A program made the translations under genes and the position numbers. This document shows, piece by piece, positions 11,350 to 21,329 of a stretch of 64,000 nucleotides of DNA; positions within the stretch are counted from its first letter, which is position 1, and the number at the start of each line of letters is the position of its first letter. Below the pieces are notes generated by a model that saw nothing but the letters and a program-made list of their open reading frames with translations, was not told where the DNA came from and did not search any database. The DNA comes from Hemicordylus capensis (lineage: Eukaryota; Chordata; Lepidosauria; Squamata; Cordylidae). The stretch covers positions 80,758,294-80,822,293 of the forward strand of contig NC_069662.1 in assembly GCF_027244095.1 (NCBI RefSeq). Direction: 5' to 3'.

Positions 11350-11512
11350 TGATAGTATAATAAAACGCACATCATGCAACCACTAATTGTTTATAATTAG
11401 TGATTGTATGAGTGCATTTTATTTATTATGCATAATTAGTGGTGTGATGCACATTTTATTTGTTATTTATAATTAGTGGTTGTACGATATGCATTTTATT
11501 ATACTATCTATA
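11350..11512. mobile_element. AT-rich foldback element with inner tandem units
   Basis: The ends are inverted copies: 'gatagtataataaaacgcac' at the left and its near reverse complement up to 'attttattatactatc' at the right. Between them three units of about 37 bases start with 'ataattagtg' (near 11396, 11431 and 11470). The result is a MITE-like foldback with a small tandem array. No transposon class could be assigned. Confidence 0.65.
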
Positions 11513-11519
11513 TTCTCAT

Positions 11520-12650
11520 AAATATATTTCAACTCACAAAATGGAGAAATATATGTTTGTTTATATCAACACTATAATTTACTTTCCAATAACTATTAAT
11601 GGGTTGCTACTGTCCGTTGCAAATGGGTTTATTCTCTTTTCCACCCTGCAATTCCACTAGCTCTGTCAACTTTGATAACTGAGCAATATACCAGCCTTGA
11701 TTCATCCATTCCTATCATGTAGGGAGTTTTGGATTTCTCCAGTTTTCTGCAATCACTATTCTGGCAGTTGTGATTAAATTTGAAACTAACATTCCATAGC
11801 TTCATGGAACTAATGCTAGAAGTTTTTGCAGCTTAGAGTCTATTTCTCATTCAAATTCTGCCATCCTCTCTCTCTCTCTCTCTCTCTCCCCCCCTCCCCT
11901 CCCCCACAATAAGCCAGAACTTTTGTGTGTTAATTGTTACTTAAATTAATGCTTCATATTCATGCAGGAAGTAGTCACCACCACATATGTACAACTGACA
12001 TTTAAAGTTAGAATACGGCTATGACTAAAGTTGCAATTTGCCTTCTTGAAAGCAGACAAGAAGACAGATTTATCAAGAAGTGGTATTTCTTTGCTCATTT
12101 TCTTAAAATGATATGCATTGATCTATATGTTTTATTATCCCCAGTCTAGTCTGATTCTGAAGTTGTTTTTAAATTATATTTACTTTTGTTTTATTTAATA
12201 AGAATAGGGGCACTAAAACAATTGTAATAACCCTTGACTAGACTTGTTTTTGTAAAGAAGCTAAATGAATTGATTAAATTTTTTATAACACTTTTTACTG
12301 AGATTACTGAGATTTTACTATTCAGTAAAGTTGAGTTGTTGAACATTGATGCAAACATAATATGGCTACAATTTTACTCACTTAAGTAGGGGAATATTTC
12401 CCCATTTCAGATTATCTAAAAAAATGCATTTTGGTGAAAAATCCAAATATAGAACTGCAAATGGCAGATGTCGCCAGAGCTGTTCATATCCTTGGGCGTG
12501 ACATTGCCCAGTTGATAGCTTTGTGCTTAAAAACAAAACACACACACACACCCCGCAATTGTACTGCTGTGCAAACAACAATGTCTGTTTAGAAACATGT
12601 GCAGCTTCCAACTCAAGTCAGAATCATTGCAGGCTCCTAAGTATATAAGA
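11520..12650. other. Intergenic stretch, possible old LINE traces
   Basis: It holds a (tc)n run at about 11862-11888 followed by C-rich sequence. The piece at 11690-11830 ('tttggatttctccagttttc', 'tgcaatcactattctggcag') has the look of an old L1-type 3' region, which is only a guess. No gene recognised. Confidence 0.35.
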
Positions 12651-12653
12651 AAA

Positions 12654-13022
12654 TGAGGTGCTTCACATGACAGGTGTGAAGTGCCTGATGGGGTTCTGTG
12701 GGGAGAGCAGGCTTTGCTCTTCTGCGGGGAGAGTGGGCTTTGCAGACGAGCAGCTGCTTGTAGCGGAGCAGCCAGATTGGCCGTCCACACGGCTGCCGGC
12801 TCCATCACGATGCCGGTGGGGGCTGTGCGGCCTCAAGGAGTCCCAGGATGCCCTGCGCGAATGCGCGGGGCATCCTGGAGAGATTCCCGAGCCTGGGAGA
12901 CTGCTTGTAGCCTCCCGGCAGGGATCTCCTCGTGTGTTGCCGTGGCACAAAGCCATGCCGTGGCAGTACACGAGCAACCACACGGGGTTAGCGGAGTGCA
13001 GTCCTAATCCTTTGCCCTGCTA
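12654..13022. mobile_element. GC-rich inverted-repeat element, member 1 (partial)
   Basis: It shares, in order, the 'gggctttgcagacga' region, 'ctgccggctccatcacgatg', 'ggatgccctgcgcgaatgcg' and the 'cgtggcacaaagccatgccg' palindrome with the better preserved member at 24633-25131. The left terminus 'tgaggtgcttcacatga' is present and the right terminus is not recognised. It carries no coding capacity. Confidence 0.6.
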
Positions 13023-13178
13023 ACTTGGCAAAGAGGCACCTTTTAACGTGGTGATTCTCTTTATTTAGCAGGGCGAGAGTAATTGGCCCTCTCCACCCCC
13101 AGCACAGTGACTGTTGCTGGTGTCTATCTTATGTTTCTTTTTAGACTGTGAGCCCTTTGGGGACAGGGATCCTTTTAA
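13023..13178 (+). repeat. Left half of a LINE-like repeat split by L2
   Basis: Words such as 'gcagggcgagagtaattggc' and 'gagccctttggggacaggga' match, in reverse, the repeat at 56575-56825. The sequence continues on the far side of the L2 at 14103. Confidence 0.6.
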
Positions 13179-13184
13179 AATTTA

Positions 13185-14097
13185 TTTATTTATTTATTAT
13201 TTATTTGTTCGATTTATAGACCGCCCTTACAAAATAGCTCAGGGCGTTTCACAAACATCAAAGACCCTTTAAAACAATTTAAGAGCAGTAGAAGGCCAGG
13301 CTGAACAGGTAGGTCTTTAGGGCTCTCCTAAATTCCAATAAAGAATTCAAATTACGGATGTCTGTAGGGAACACATTCCACAGTCCTTCTACAGAGAATG
13401 CCTGCCTCTGGGTCGCCACTAGACGAGCTGGTGGCAACTGGAGCCGGACCTCCTCAGATGATCTTTGCGTGCAGTTGGGATCAGACCGAAGAAGGCGCTC
13501 TCTAAGGTAACCTGGACCTAAGCCATTCAGGGCTTTAAAGGTAATAACCACCACTTTGTATTTTGCTCGGAAACCTATCTGCAGCCAGTGCAGCTGTTTC
13601 AAAATAGGCATAATATGGTCTCTCCGGGTTGCTCTGGCAACCAGCCTTGCTGCCGCATTTTGAACTAACTGAAGTTTCCGAACTACGTACAAAGGCAGCC
13701 TCACGTAGAGCACATTACAGTAGTCAAGCCTGGAGGTTACCAGCTGGTACACCACTGTTCTGAGGTCATCCTCCTCTAGGAATAGACACAACTGTCGAAT
13801 TAGCCTGCACTGATAAAAAGCACTCCTGGCCATATCCTCCACCTGAGATACCAGAGTGAGGCCTGGATCCAGGAGTACCCCCAAGCTGCATACCTGCTCC
13901 TTCCGGGGGAGTGTAACCCCATCCAGCACAGGGAGATCTAACTTATCCCTCAGATTCTGAGCCCCTACAATGAGCACCTCCGTCTTGCTTGGATTCAGCT
14001 TCAATTTGTTGTCCCTCATCCAGCCCATTATTGCCTGTAGGCAGGTATTTAGGGAATGAACGCCATTTCCTGATGAAGCAGATGAAAGAGAGAAGCA
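13185..14097 (-). mobile_element. L2-type LINE, 5'-truncated, young copy B
   Basis: The minus strand keeps an open frame of about 250 residues (13279-14028) covering the end of the reverse transcriptase and the C terminus: MGWMRDNKLKLNPSKTEVLI at one end and RRALKTYLFSLAFYCS at the other. It is close to copy A at 3462-4573 along its whole length, and its frame is less damaged. It is 5'-truncated before the catalytic YADD box. A (ttta)n tract near 13180-13200 marks the tail end. It interrupts another repeat whose halves flank it. Confidence 0.87.
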
Positions 14098-14102
14098 GAT
14101 TT

Positions 14103-14230
14103 ACTTTATTTTTTATATCTTATTTATGTGTTATTTCTCTGTGTAAACCAGCCTGAGCCATTTTTGGAAGGGTGGTATAGAAATTGGATGAATGAATAAA
14201 CAAACAAACAAACAAACAAATAAATAAACT
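14103..14230 (+). repeat. Right half of the split LINE-like repeat
   Basis: Resumes after the L2 with 'atcttatttatgtgttattt', 'gtaaaccagcctgagccatt' and 'ggaagggtggtatagaaatt', ending in an (aaac)n/(aaat)n tail. This is a normal 3' tail of a LINE-derived squamate repeat. Confidence 0.6.
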
Positions 14231-14232
14231 TG

Positions 14233-14420
14233 AATATAAGAAGAGCCTGCGGGATTGGATCAAAGGTTTATCGAGTCCAGCATCTTTTACCCCCAAGTGG
14301 CCAACCAAATGCTTCTGGAAAGCCCACAAGCAGGAGATAGAGTCATACACCCTCTCTGGCCATTGCTCCCTTGCAATGTATTCAGAGGCATGGGCTGACA
14401 CATTCTGACTAAATGTACTC
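14233..14420 (-). mobile_element. CR1 3' fragment
   Basis: The words 'gattggatcaaaggtttatc', 'gtccagcatcttttac', 'atgcttctggaaagcccaca' and 'cattgctcccttgcaatg' match the 3' region of the CR1 at 21330-22620 and its relatives. It is diverged. Confidence 0.65.
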
Positions 14421-14493
14421 AAGGAAGTCCCAGGGAAATTAAAAGGACATTAGGCTTTCCATACTGCTTCTAAACCTAGAGGCAGTAATAGCC

Positions 14494-14570
14494 ATCAACA
14501 CTAGTAGCAGCTTTTGCCAGTCGGTGTAGATAATACTGAGCTAGATGGACCTATGGTCTGAGCTGCCCTC
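14494..14570 (+). repeat. SINE tail fragment
   Basis: Short match to the shared SINE tail: 'gccagtcggtgtagataata', 'ctgagctagatggaccta'. It lies between two CR1 pieces. Confidence 0.6.
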
Positions 14571-14575
14571 TCTTC

Positions 14576-14880
14576 ATAAGAACAGCTCCTGCTGGATCAG
14601 GCCAAGGCCAATTTAGTCCATCATCCTATTTTACACGGTGTCCCATCAGATGCTTCTGGAAAGTCCACAGGTAAGAGCTGAGGGCATGTCCTCTCTCTTG
14701 CTGTTGCTCCCCTGCAACTGGTATTTAGAGGCATCTGGCCTCTGAGGTTGGAGTTGGCCTATTGCCCTGAGACTAGTATAGATTGATAGACTTGTCCTCT
14801 ATGAATTTATCTAAGCCTTTCTTAAAGACATCTAGACTGGTGGTTGTAACCTCAAAATATTATGCAAGCCCTCCCTCCAC
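14576..14880 (-). mobile_element. CR1 3' fragment
   Basis: Begins 'cataagaacagctcctgctg' and runs through 'ccatcagatgcttctggaaa', 'ttgctcccctgcaactggta' and 'gtctagactggtggttg'-type words. This is the reversed 3' part of a CR1 LINE, the same region as at 21330-21510. Confidence 0.75.
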
Positions 14881-14902
14881 ACTATAATCATGATGGGCAT
14901 TT

Positions 14903-15125
14903 TGACAATGAGGCTGTTCTCACACTGCACAAGAGCATTTTGGGTTTATGGGATTGCTGGAGGCTGGGATTATGAGTCCCGGCCCCTGACCCTCTGCACT
15001 GCCTGGGGCAACCAGTGACCATCTGAGCATGTGATCCATGTGCCCAGCACGGACCCAATGATCGTCTGCGGAGGAGGTACGTTTCAGCAGCCTTCCTCCC
15101 CACGTGCCTGGTAGCCCTTCTCATT
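14903..15125. mobile_element. GC-rich inverted-repeat element, short member (tentative)
   Basis: Starts 'aatgaggctgttctcacact', which matches the terminus of the 26921-27398 member. It is GC-rich inside and ends near 'tctcattg'. Probably an internally deleted member. Confidence 0.4.
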
Positions 15126-15364
15126 GATCTTGAGAAAGGGATCAGTACGCAATAAAATACTTCAGCAAGAAAGTAAACTGAAAGTTAAGAATATATTACA
15201 TAGGCAAATATCACTGGGATGAAACAAGATATAACTGGGATGAATCTGGGGTTTATAAATAAATAAATAAATCAGGGAAATCAATAACATTAGACATAAA
15301 ACATGTTAATACAATATTTCTAAAATATTGATGCCAAGAAACCCCTGTTTCAGGAGTAGTAGGA

Positions 15365-15812
15365 TGCTTAATAAATAATAATAATAATAATAAATAAGCA
15401 ATTATTATTATAGCAATCCCAGGGGATAGCAGAATCGAAGAAAAAGAAATAGAAAAAAATCACAAAATACAAAGATCTACAAATTGAAATTGAAAGGCTG
15501 TGGCAGAAGAAGACCAAAATAATCCCAGTGGTAATTGGCGCCCTGGGTGCAGTTCCCAAAGACCTTGAAGAGCACCTCAGCACCATAGGGGCCACAGAAA
15601 TCACCATCAGCCAATTACAAAAAGCAGCTTTACTGGGAACAGCCTATATTCTGCGACGATATCTATAATAACCAACAGCAACAACATCGACAATAAAATT
15701 CTGGCATCCCAGGTCCTTGGGAAGGACTCGATGTCTGGATAAAACAAACCAGTCAATAACACCTGTCTGGCTGTGTAAACAAACAACAACAACAATTATT
15801 ATTATTATTATT
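15365..15812 (+). mobile_element. R4-like LINE 3' end
   Basis: A frame across 15484-15666 encodes EIERLWQKKTKIIPVVIGAL followed by a QLQKAALLGTAYILRRYL end, the C terminus typical of R4-group LINEs. A 3' untranslated part and a (tta)n tail at about 15798-15816 follow. A microsatellite of (ata)n lies just upstream. The element is strongly 5'-truncated. Confidence 0.75.
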
Positions 15813-15849
15813 ATTAATTGCAAGAGTATGACACCTAAAAAGGATAGCA

Positions 15850-16240
15850 CCTAAAAAGGCTAGGGAAGTGAAAGAGCTAAGAGAGAGTGTCTGTCAGGGT
15901 GGAGATGGAAAGGGAAAAATATTTATTTATTTTCTATGAAATAAGAGTCTCTAAACAGGACAGAGGATAATACAATTAATAAAATAAGAGTGTGGCTTGC
16001 AAGCTCCTGGCCTAGGACCAAACAATATAAAATGAGGGTTGAGAAGAACAAGATATAACAGTAGGAAGGCTGAAAAAGAAAGCAAGGGGTAACAGAATTC
16101 AAATGAAATGAAATGAAATACAGTTATTTAAATACTCTTTGCTCCAGTTAGGAATAAGAGCTAGAGGATAAAGGAATTCCCCTTCTTCCTTCCCCCTTCC
16201 TATATTTTTGTCTTGCAGAGATGTGTGAACCAGTTTCAAT
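15850..16240. other. Downstream flank of Y3
   Basis: A-rich sequence with an (aaatg)n run near 16100-16120. No gene recognised. Confidence 0.4.
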
Positions 16241-16249
16241 ATCAAAAGC

Positions 16250-16351
16250 AAAAGACTAGTCAAGTGAAGCAGTGGGAGTGGAGAAAGAACAAAGAAACCT
16301 GTAACTGACTGTGATCAATTAATTATAAGTACCACTGCAATCGGACCAGCC
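16250..16351 (-). ncRNA. RNY3: Y3 RNA
   Basis: Y3 is a Pol III-made partner of Ro60 and La. On the minus strand it starts GGCTGGTCCGATTGCAGTGG and contains AATTGATCACAGTCAGTTAC. It ends with the very conserved stretch CCCACTGCTTCACTTGACTA followed by GTCTTTT. The length is 102 nt, as in mammals. Lower stem, upper GCAGTGG/CCACTGC stem and T-run terminator are all present. It lies 5.75 kb from Y1 in the same orientation. Changes against human Y3, compared from memory, fall mainly in the inner loop. It looks functional. Confidence 0.96.
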
Positions 16352-16375
16352 AAAAATCCTATGTAGCTTAGTATC

Positions 16376-16418
16376 TATATATGGCTGCGAATAAACTGGA
16401 TATGCAAGTTATGGCTAA
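16376..16418 (-). promoter_or_regulatory. Y3 core promoter: TATA box and PSE
   Basis: CATATATAGATAC gives a TATA box at 16374-16383 (about -25 to -32). TTAGCCATAACTTGCATATC (16399-16418, about -48 to -67) matches the PSE pattern, with the same TAACTTG core as Y1. Confidence 0.85.
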
Positions 16419-16560
16419 CATTCTTTAATGTATCTTGAGTATTAATATACTTGAAATAATGACTTACATATATTACTGCATAGTTATCAACACCATATAA
16501 AACAAAATATCTACGTTCTAATGTTAAATGCTGCACCGGAAAGAATGAGAACGTAGCGTT

Positions 16561-16586
16561 GCATTACGGGTACACACTATGCAAAT
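16561..16586 (-). promoter_or_regulatory. Y3 distal element: octamer and weak Staf-like site
   Basis: ATGCAAAT (16579-16586) is a perfect octamer in reverse sense. Next to it GCATTACGGGTA (16561-16572) occupies the place of the Y1 Staf site but fits it poorly. They lie 210-235 bp upstream of Y3. Confidence 0.72.
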
Positions 16587-16599
16587 AAAGACGGCTCTC

Positions 16600-19190
16600 C
16601 ACAAATCAGAAAGGCCAGCCGGCTTCAGATTCGTTCAACCCACTGGCTTCAGTTACACTAGTACGAATGGTCGATGCTCTTAGAAGGGGTGCAGCTGAGC
16701 GGTCAGTAAATAAAACCAATAGAATATATGTAGTCGTTTTCAGTTACCACACCCAGGAGAGACAAACGTCTATTAGCATTTGAACTGGTGAGAGAGACCT
16801 ACTGAAGAAACAAATGCAGATATGTGAGCACTGACTGTCTACTTATTTATTTACCTATTTTGTTTAGCTATCCTGCAATGAGTGGATTAGTAGTAATAGT
16901 GGCATTCATCAGTCCAAACCAAAAAGGCACTGTGTTAAATGTTTCTTGATGGTTCTTCAAGAATCCATCAAGCATCGATAAAGGCTTTTCTGCAAAAGTT
17001 AATTTACGTTAGCGATTGCCAATTGTAATCTTCTCTTCTAAACTGAGGACACAATTATGTCTTGATCAAGAATATCCACAGATGGCAAAATACTTTCACA
17101 GAACTAAGGGAGCTCGATTTGAATGGTCTAATATTGGAATATCTCTCACTATTTTTAAAGGGTTTTTGTTGTTATTGTTCTCCGACAGGCTTCTGTGCTT
17201 TTAACAGCTGTGTAACAAGCTGAAACTCACCAGGTGGAGCCATACAGACGATATAGGTACAACGATGTTAAAAGCATCATCTGCTGAATTTCTGCTTACC
17301 ATACTCTTATGAAAAGGCACAGGAACCTCTCCAAGGGAGAGAGAAAATAGCAAGCATAACCATACTAATTTTCATCTGAATTTCAAGTATCAAGATACAA
17401 TGTGGTTGCCCACGAATTTGGTTTGCTGGCTGTGACAAGGATGGAGCAAGGGACCCTTACTAAGGAATATCAAGAAGTCTGAAAAGTATATGGCAGACCT
17501 TTAATAAATTTTGAGGGTTTTTAAAATAAAGACAGAGTGTAACCTAGCACTTAGTATAATCAAAGCTAGCATTATGGAGTCAGCTATGAGATCATATAAG
17601 CACAATCTGAGTCAGATCAATTGTTCAGTGTATCTGTGCAGCAAGTGTTGTCTTGAGACTGGCACAGGTCTCATGGCCAGAGGGACCTACTCTAGAAGAA
17701 AATGAAGAAGAAGAACAGTGGAAATGGAGAAAAAAATAAAGTGAGAAGAACAGCTGAAGAATATAGGTTCCTTCCAAAACCAGAAACCTGTCTTCATGTT
17801 CTGAACTGTGGCTAAATGCTGGTTCAGATGTTAAATATGACCACAAATCCACATAATTGCTCCCATAAAAGGCTCCTTTCCAGCAGGCCACCGGAGTAGC
17901 TGTGGAGATGTTTCCCAGTATTCATAGCCATGTGGTAAGTTGTTTACCAACATTATGGTTTTCCCATGGAAATGCTGCCCCACAGAAACATTTTCACCAT
18001 GTTTCCTTTCTTGATGGAAAGAAAATAAGTGGATTGATTAGCACAGAGCGCTGTAATGTGAGAGTGGCCTGTAGTGTACTAGTATTTTCTTCTTGCATCC
18101 ATAAAACATAAGAACCCCCCCACCCGTACCCCCTGCAAGTTACAGAAACTGCATCAATGTTTTTATCTTTGAACTATTGGCCTCCTCAATCTCCAATCAG
18201 ACAACTGGTTGTAGGAGAACAGTAAGATCCTCCCCACTCCCCAACATTCCATGATATTGGTTAGTCTGTTAAATGGCAGTTTGGAAATACATTTTCGCTT
18301 TATTTGAAAAGTTCAGGTAAGAAAAAACTGATTTTTATGACAGAAGAGCATCTTGGGAAAGGTGATACCCAGATGTTATAAGGGGCGGGGGAACCATAAC
18401 TGATGTTTCAGCTATTGTTCCAGTTAGCATCAGGGCTTTGAGGATACTGAGGGTTTAGCTGACATAAATATCAATAGGGTAAGTTATTAATGCAATACCC
18501 TCTACATGCAATAACTGCCTCATTATAAAATCCAGTTTACCAAACAAAATGAAGCAAGCAGAATAGTGATAAATCCTGTCATATGTTGGTTATTACCAAT
18601 TTCAAGGCAGCTATTATTTAAGGCTGTGTCACACAATCAGAAACATATGAAGAAGATTCTATGTGTACATGTGTGCAGAGCAGCAGGCATAAACATATCT
18701 TGTGATGCAGGTGTATGTGGACAATATACTCAACTTTCAAAATACCTTCAACTCTTTTTGAAGGCAGAAAGATAATAGAAAATTGATGTATCCGTGTGGG
18801 CATATTCCCACATCATGTTTGTGTAAAACACATTCATGTAGGGAATTGCCATGTAAACTCACGGCTCGCAGAGTTGGTTTGAACATTATATTTCTCTGAC
18901 TGCATCATGAAGACATGAGTAGGGAATGGAAAGAAACACTGCCTCACAGAAGTCTTCAGAGCATCTAAAGGATCTGTATGGGTCTGGACACTTGTATCAT
19001 TGTAACCTTCTGTGTGTGGTCAGCAGGATATCTGTATCCAGGACACAGGATATCTATTTTTAAAGGCATGCCTTAATTTTAATCCATTGCATTACTTTGA
19101 CGAGAGCTACATATGAATTGACCATGGCCCAGTCCCTCAAGTAATCTCTCATGTGAAACTGGTGTTCTATTATTAATTATTATCATTATT
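16600..19190. other. Y3-Y4 spacer without recognised gene
   Basis: About 2.6 kb of AT-rich sequence with few repeats. The low repeat load compared with the rest of the window could reflect conserved noncoding sequence, which cannot be shown from one sequence. Confidence 0.4.
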
Positions 19191-19202
19191 CTACCATTGT
19201 TG

Positions 19203-19378
19203 CTGGGATGTAGCTAAGTGGGAGTGCACCCTGGGACAAAAAGTGAAGATGGGCCCCTGCATCTTCTTCAGAGAGGCATGAGGGGGAGAACAAAGAGTAA
19301 GCAGTCACCTACTTAATGGGTCCCCTCTCTTAGGTGCCTGAGAACATCCCCCCCCATTCAATTATAGCTACGCTCCTG
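19203..19378. mobile_element. hAT nonautonomous element
   Basis: Termini CTGGGATGTAGCTAAG and TTATAGCTACGCTCCTG are inverted and related. Flanks cattgttg (19195-19202) and cattattg (19379-19386) give an 8-bp target duplication with one mismatch. It has no coding capacity. Confidence 0.75.
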
Positions 19379-19504
19379 CATTATTGGCAGTGGCAGAGGG
19401 CAGTGCCCTGTGTGCTTATGGAGCTCCGACTGCCAGAGCTTGAAATGGGATAGATCTTTGGGGAACTGGGGTCTTATCCCATAGCTGATCTATTTGATTA
19501 AACA

Positions 19505-19620
19505 AACATAAGAACAGCCCTGCTGGATGAGGCCCGAGGCCCATCTAGTCCAGCATCCTCTTTCACACAGTGGCCCACCAGATGCTGCTGGAAGCCTACA
19601 GATGCTGCTGCGGGATGATC
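19505..19620 (-). mobile_element. CR1 3' end fragment
   Basis: 'acataagaacagccctgctg', 'ggcccatctagtccagcatc' and 'cagtggcccaccagatgctg' belong to the extreme 3' part of CR1 in reverse. It abuts an L2 in plus orientation. Confidence 0.75.
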
Positions 19621-19794
19621 CTGGGGCAGCTATACCAGTGGTGGTGGGGAATTGACGAAGATATGACATTAGTAGGCCAGCGGACTGTTATAGGGGAAGG
19701 GAATTCAGAAATTTAATTGCTGTTTCCCCTTCCAGCGGGCCTACCACCTCTTTGATTTTGGAGAGCAAAGCCACCCATCCACAGAACTTAACCA

Positions 19795-21325
19795 TTATTA
19801 GTCTGTAATGCCGGGTTGGTTCAGAATAAATCTGATGTAGTCCATGACTTGGATGGATGAAGGAGCTGACCTGGTATGTATTACTGAGACCTAGTCAGGA
19901 GAGGCTAGTGGTCCAGTTTGGTTCCAGCTTCTCCCAGAGGGTTACTCCATGGTACGATGTGGTCAGGGAGGTGGGGTGGCTGTGGTCTATAAAAATGAAA
20001 TCTCCCTTACCAGGATCCCTGTCAGGGCTTTGACCTATACTGAATATGTGTACCTAAACCTAGGGACCAGGGATAGACTGGGATTTCTGCTGCTCTACCG
20101 ATCACCCTGCTGCCCAGTGGAGTCCCTAACTGAGCTGATGGACCTGGTTGCTGAGTTGGCATTTGAGTCGCCCGGGTTGTTGGTGTTGGGGGACTTTAAT
20201 GTTCATGGGACTGGTTTGTTGGGGGCGGCTCAAAAGTTCATAGCAACCATGATGACTGTGGGCCTATCCCAGTTGGTCTCTGGTCAGACACATAATGCTG
20301 GTCATACACTTGATATTGCATTTTGCTCTGATCAGGATGGTGTTCTGTGGGTGGGGACTCCTGTCATCTCCCCATTGTAATGGATGGATCACCATCTGGT
20401 TAAGGGAGAATATATAGTTACGATCCACCTCTGCAGGGGTGAGTGGTCTGCCCCAAGGAGGTTATTGGATCCAATAGGATTCCAAGAAGACTTGGAAGGG
20501 TTTAGGATTTGCTCTGCTAATGATTCTGTTGATGCTCTGGTATGAAGATGGAATAATGAACTAACTAGAGCAGTAGACACAATAGCTCCAAAGCATCCTC
20601 TCTGACATGCCTTAAAGACAGCCCCGTGGTATTTGGATGAGTTACGGGAACTGAAGTGGCAAGGTAGATGATTAGAGCGCAAGTGAAGGAAGACTCGGCA
20701 TGAGTATGATCAGGCACAACACACTAGTACATTTGAAGACCTATGCTCTGACAGTGCGGGTGGCAAAGAAGCAGTTATTTTCTGCCCGCATTACTTCCAC
20801 AAATTCACATCCAGCTGAGTTGTCTAGGGTCATGAGGGGGCTAGTATGTACTCCTTCCCCTTGAATTTAAACTTGGAACCATTGGTCACTCGCTGTAACA
20901 TTTTAAATGACTTTTTAGCGGATAAAATATTTCTTATTCGGGCCGAGCTGGATTCCAGCATTACTGCAGAGTCTGTTGTGGAGGTGTCCAGAAACTCCTC
21001 TTATGGGATTAGATTGGATCATTTTCAGTTTGTGACTCCTGAGGACGTGGACAAACTGCTTCAGACTACGCGTCCTACAACCTGTTCTCTTGACCCTTGC
21101 TCAACTCTGTATCTGCTCCAGGTCTTTGGAATATGCTCCCTACTGAAATAAGAGCATCTCCTCTGTTTGTTTTCAGGAAGAACCTCAAGAGGCTTTTAAT
21201 TAGAATTAATTTTTAATAATTTTAAAAACTTGTTTTGTTTTATTGTTTTTAATGTCATGTATTTTAATGACTTTTAAATATTTCAAACTTTGTACACCGC
21301 CTACAGATGTACATATCAAGTGGTA
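19795..21325 (+). mobile_element. L2-type LINE with internal deletion
   Basis: The first part encodes an apurinic-type endonuclease: an ITET motif followed by a stop near 19893, then GGGVAVVYKNEISL and LVLGDFNVHGTGLL, where the GDFN aspartate and asparagine are active-site residues. A linker part (NILNDFLADKIF, VTPEDVDKLL) follows. The reverse transcriptase itself is missing: near 21110 the sequence jumps to the last residues and the 3' untranslated tail with 'ttgtacaccgcctacagatg'. Several stops are present. It is older than the 3.5 and 13.2 kb copies. Confidence 0.8.
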
Positions 21326-21329
21326 TAGA

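Noticed and set aside
13279-14028. Minus-strand frame of about 250 codons as a host gene
   Set aside because: It is the C-terminal part of an L2 LINE, with a sister copy at 3.5-4.5 kb.
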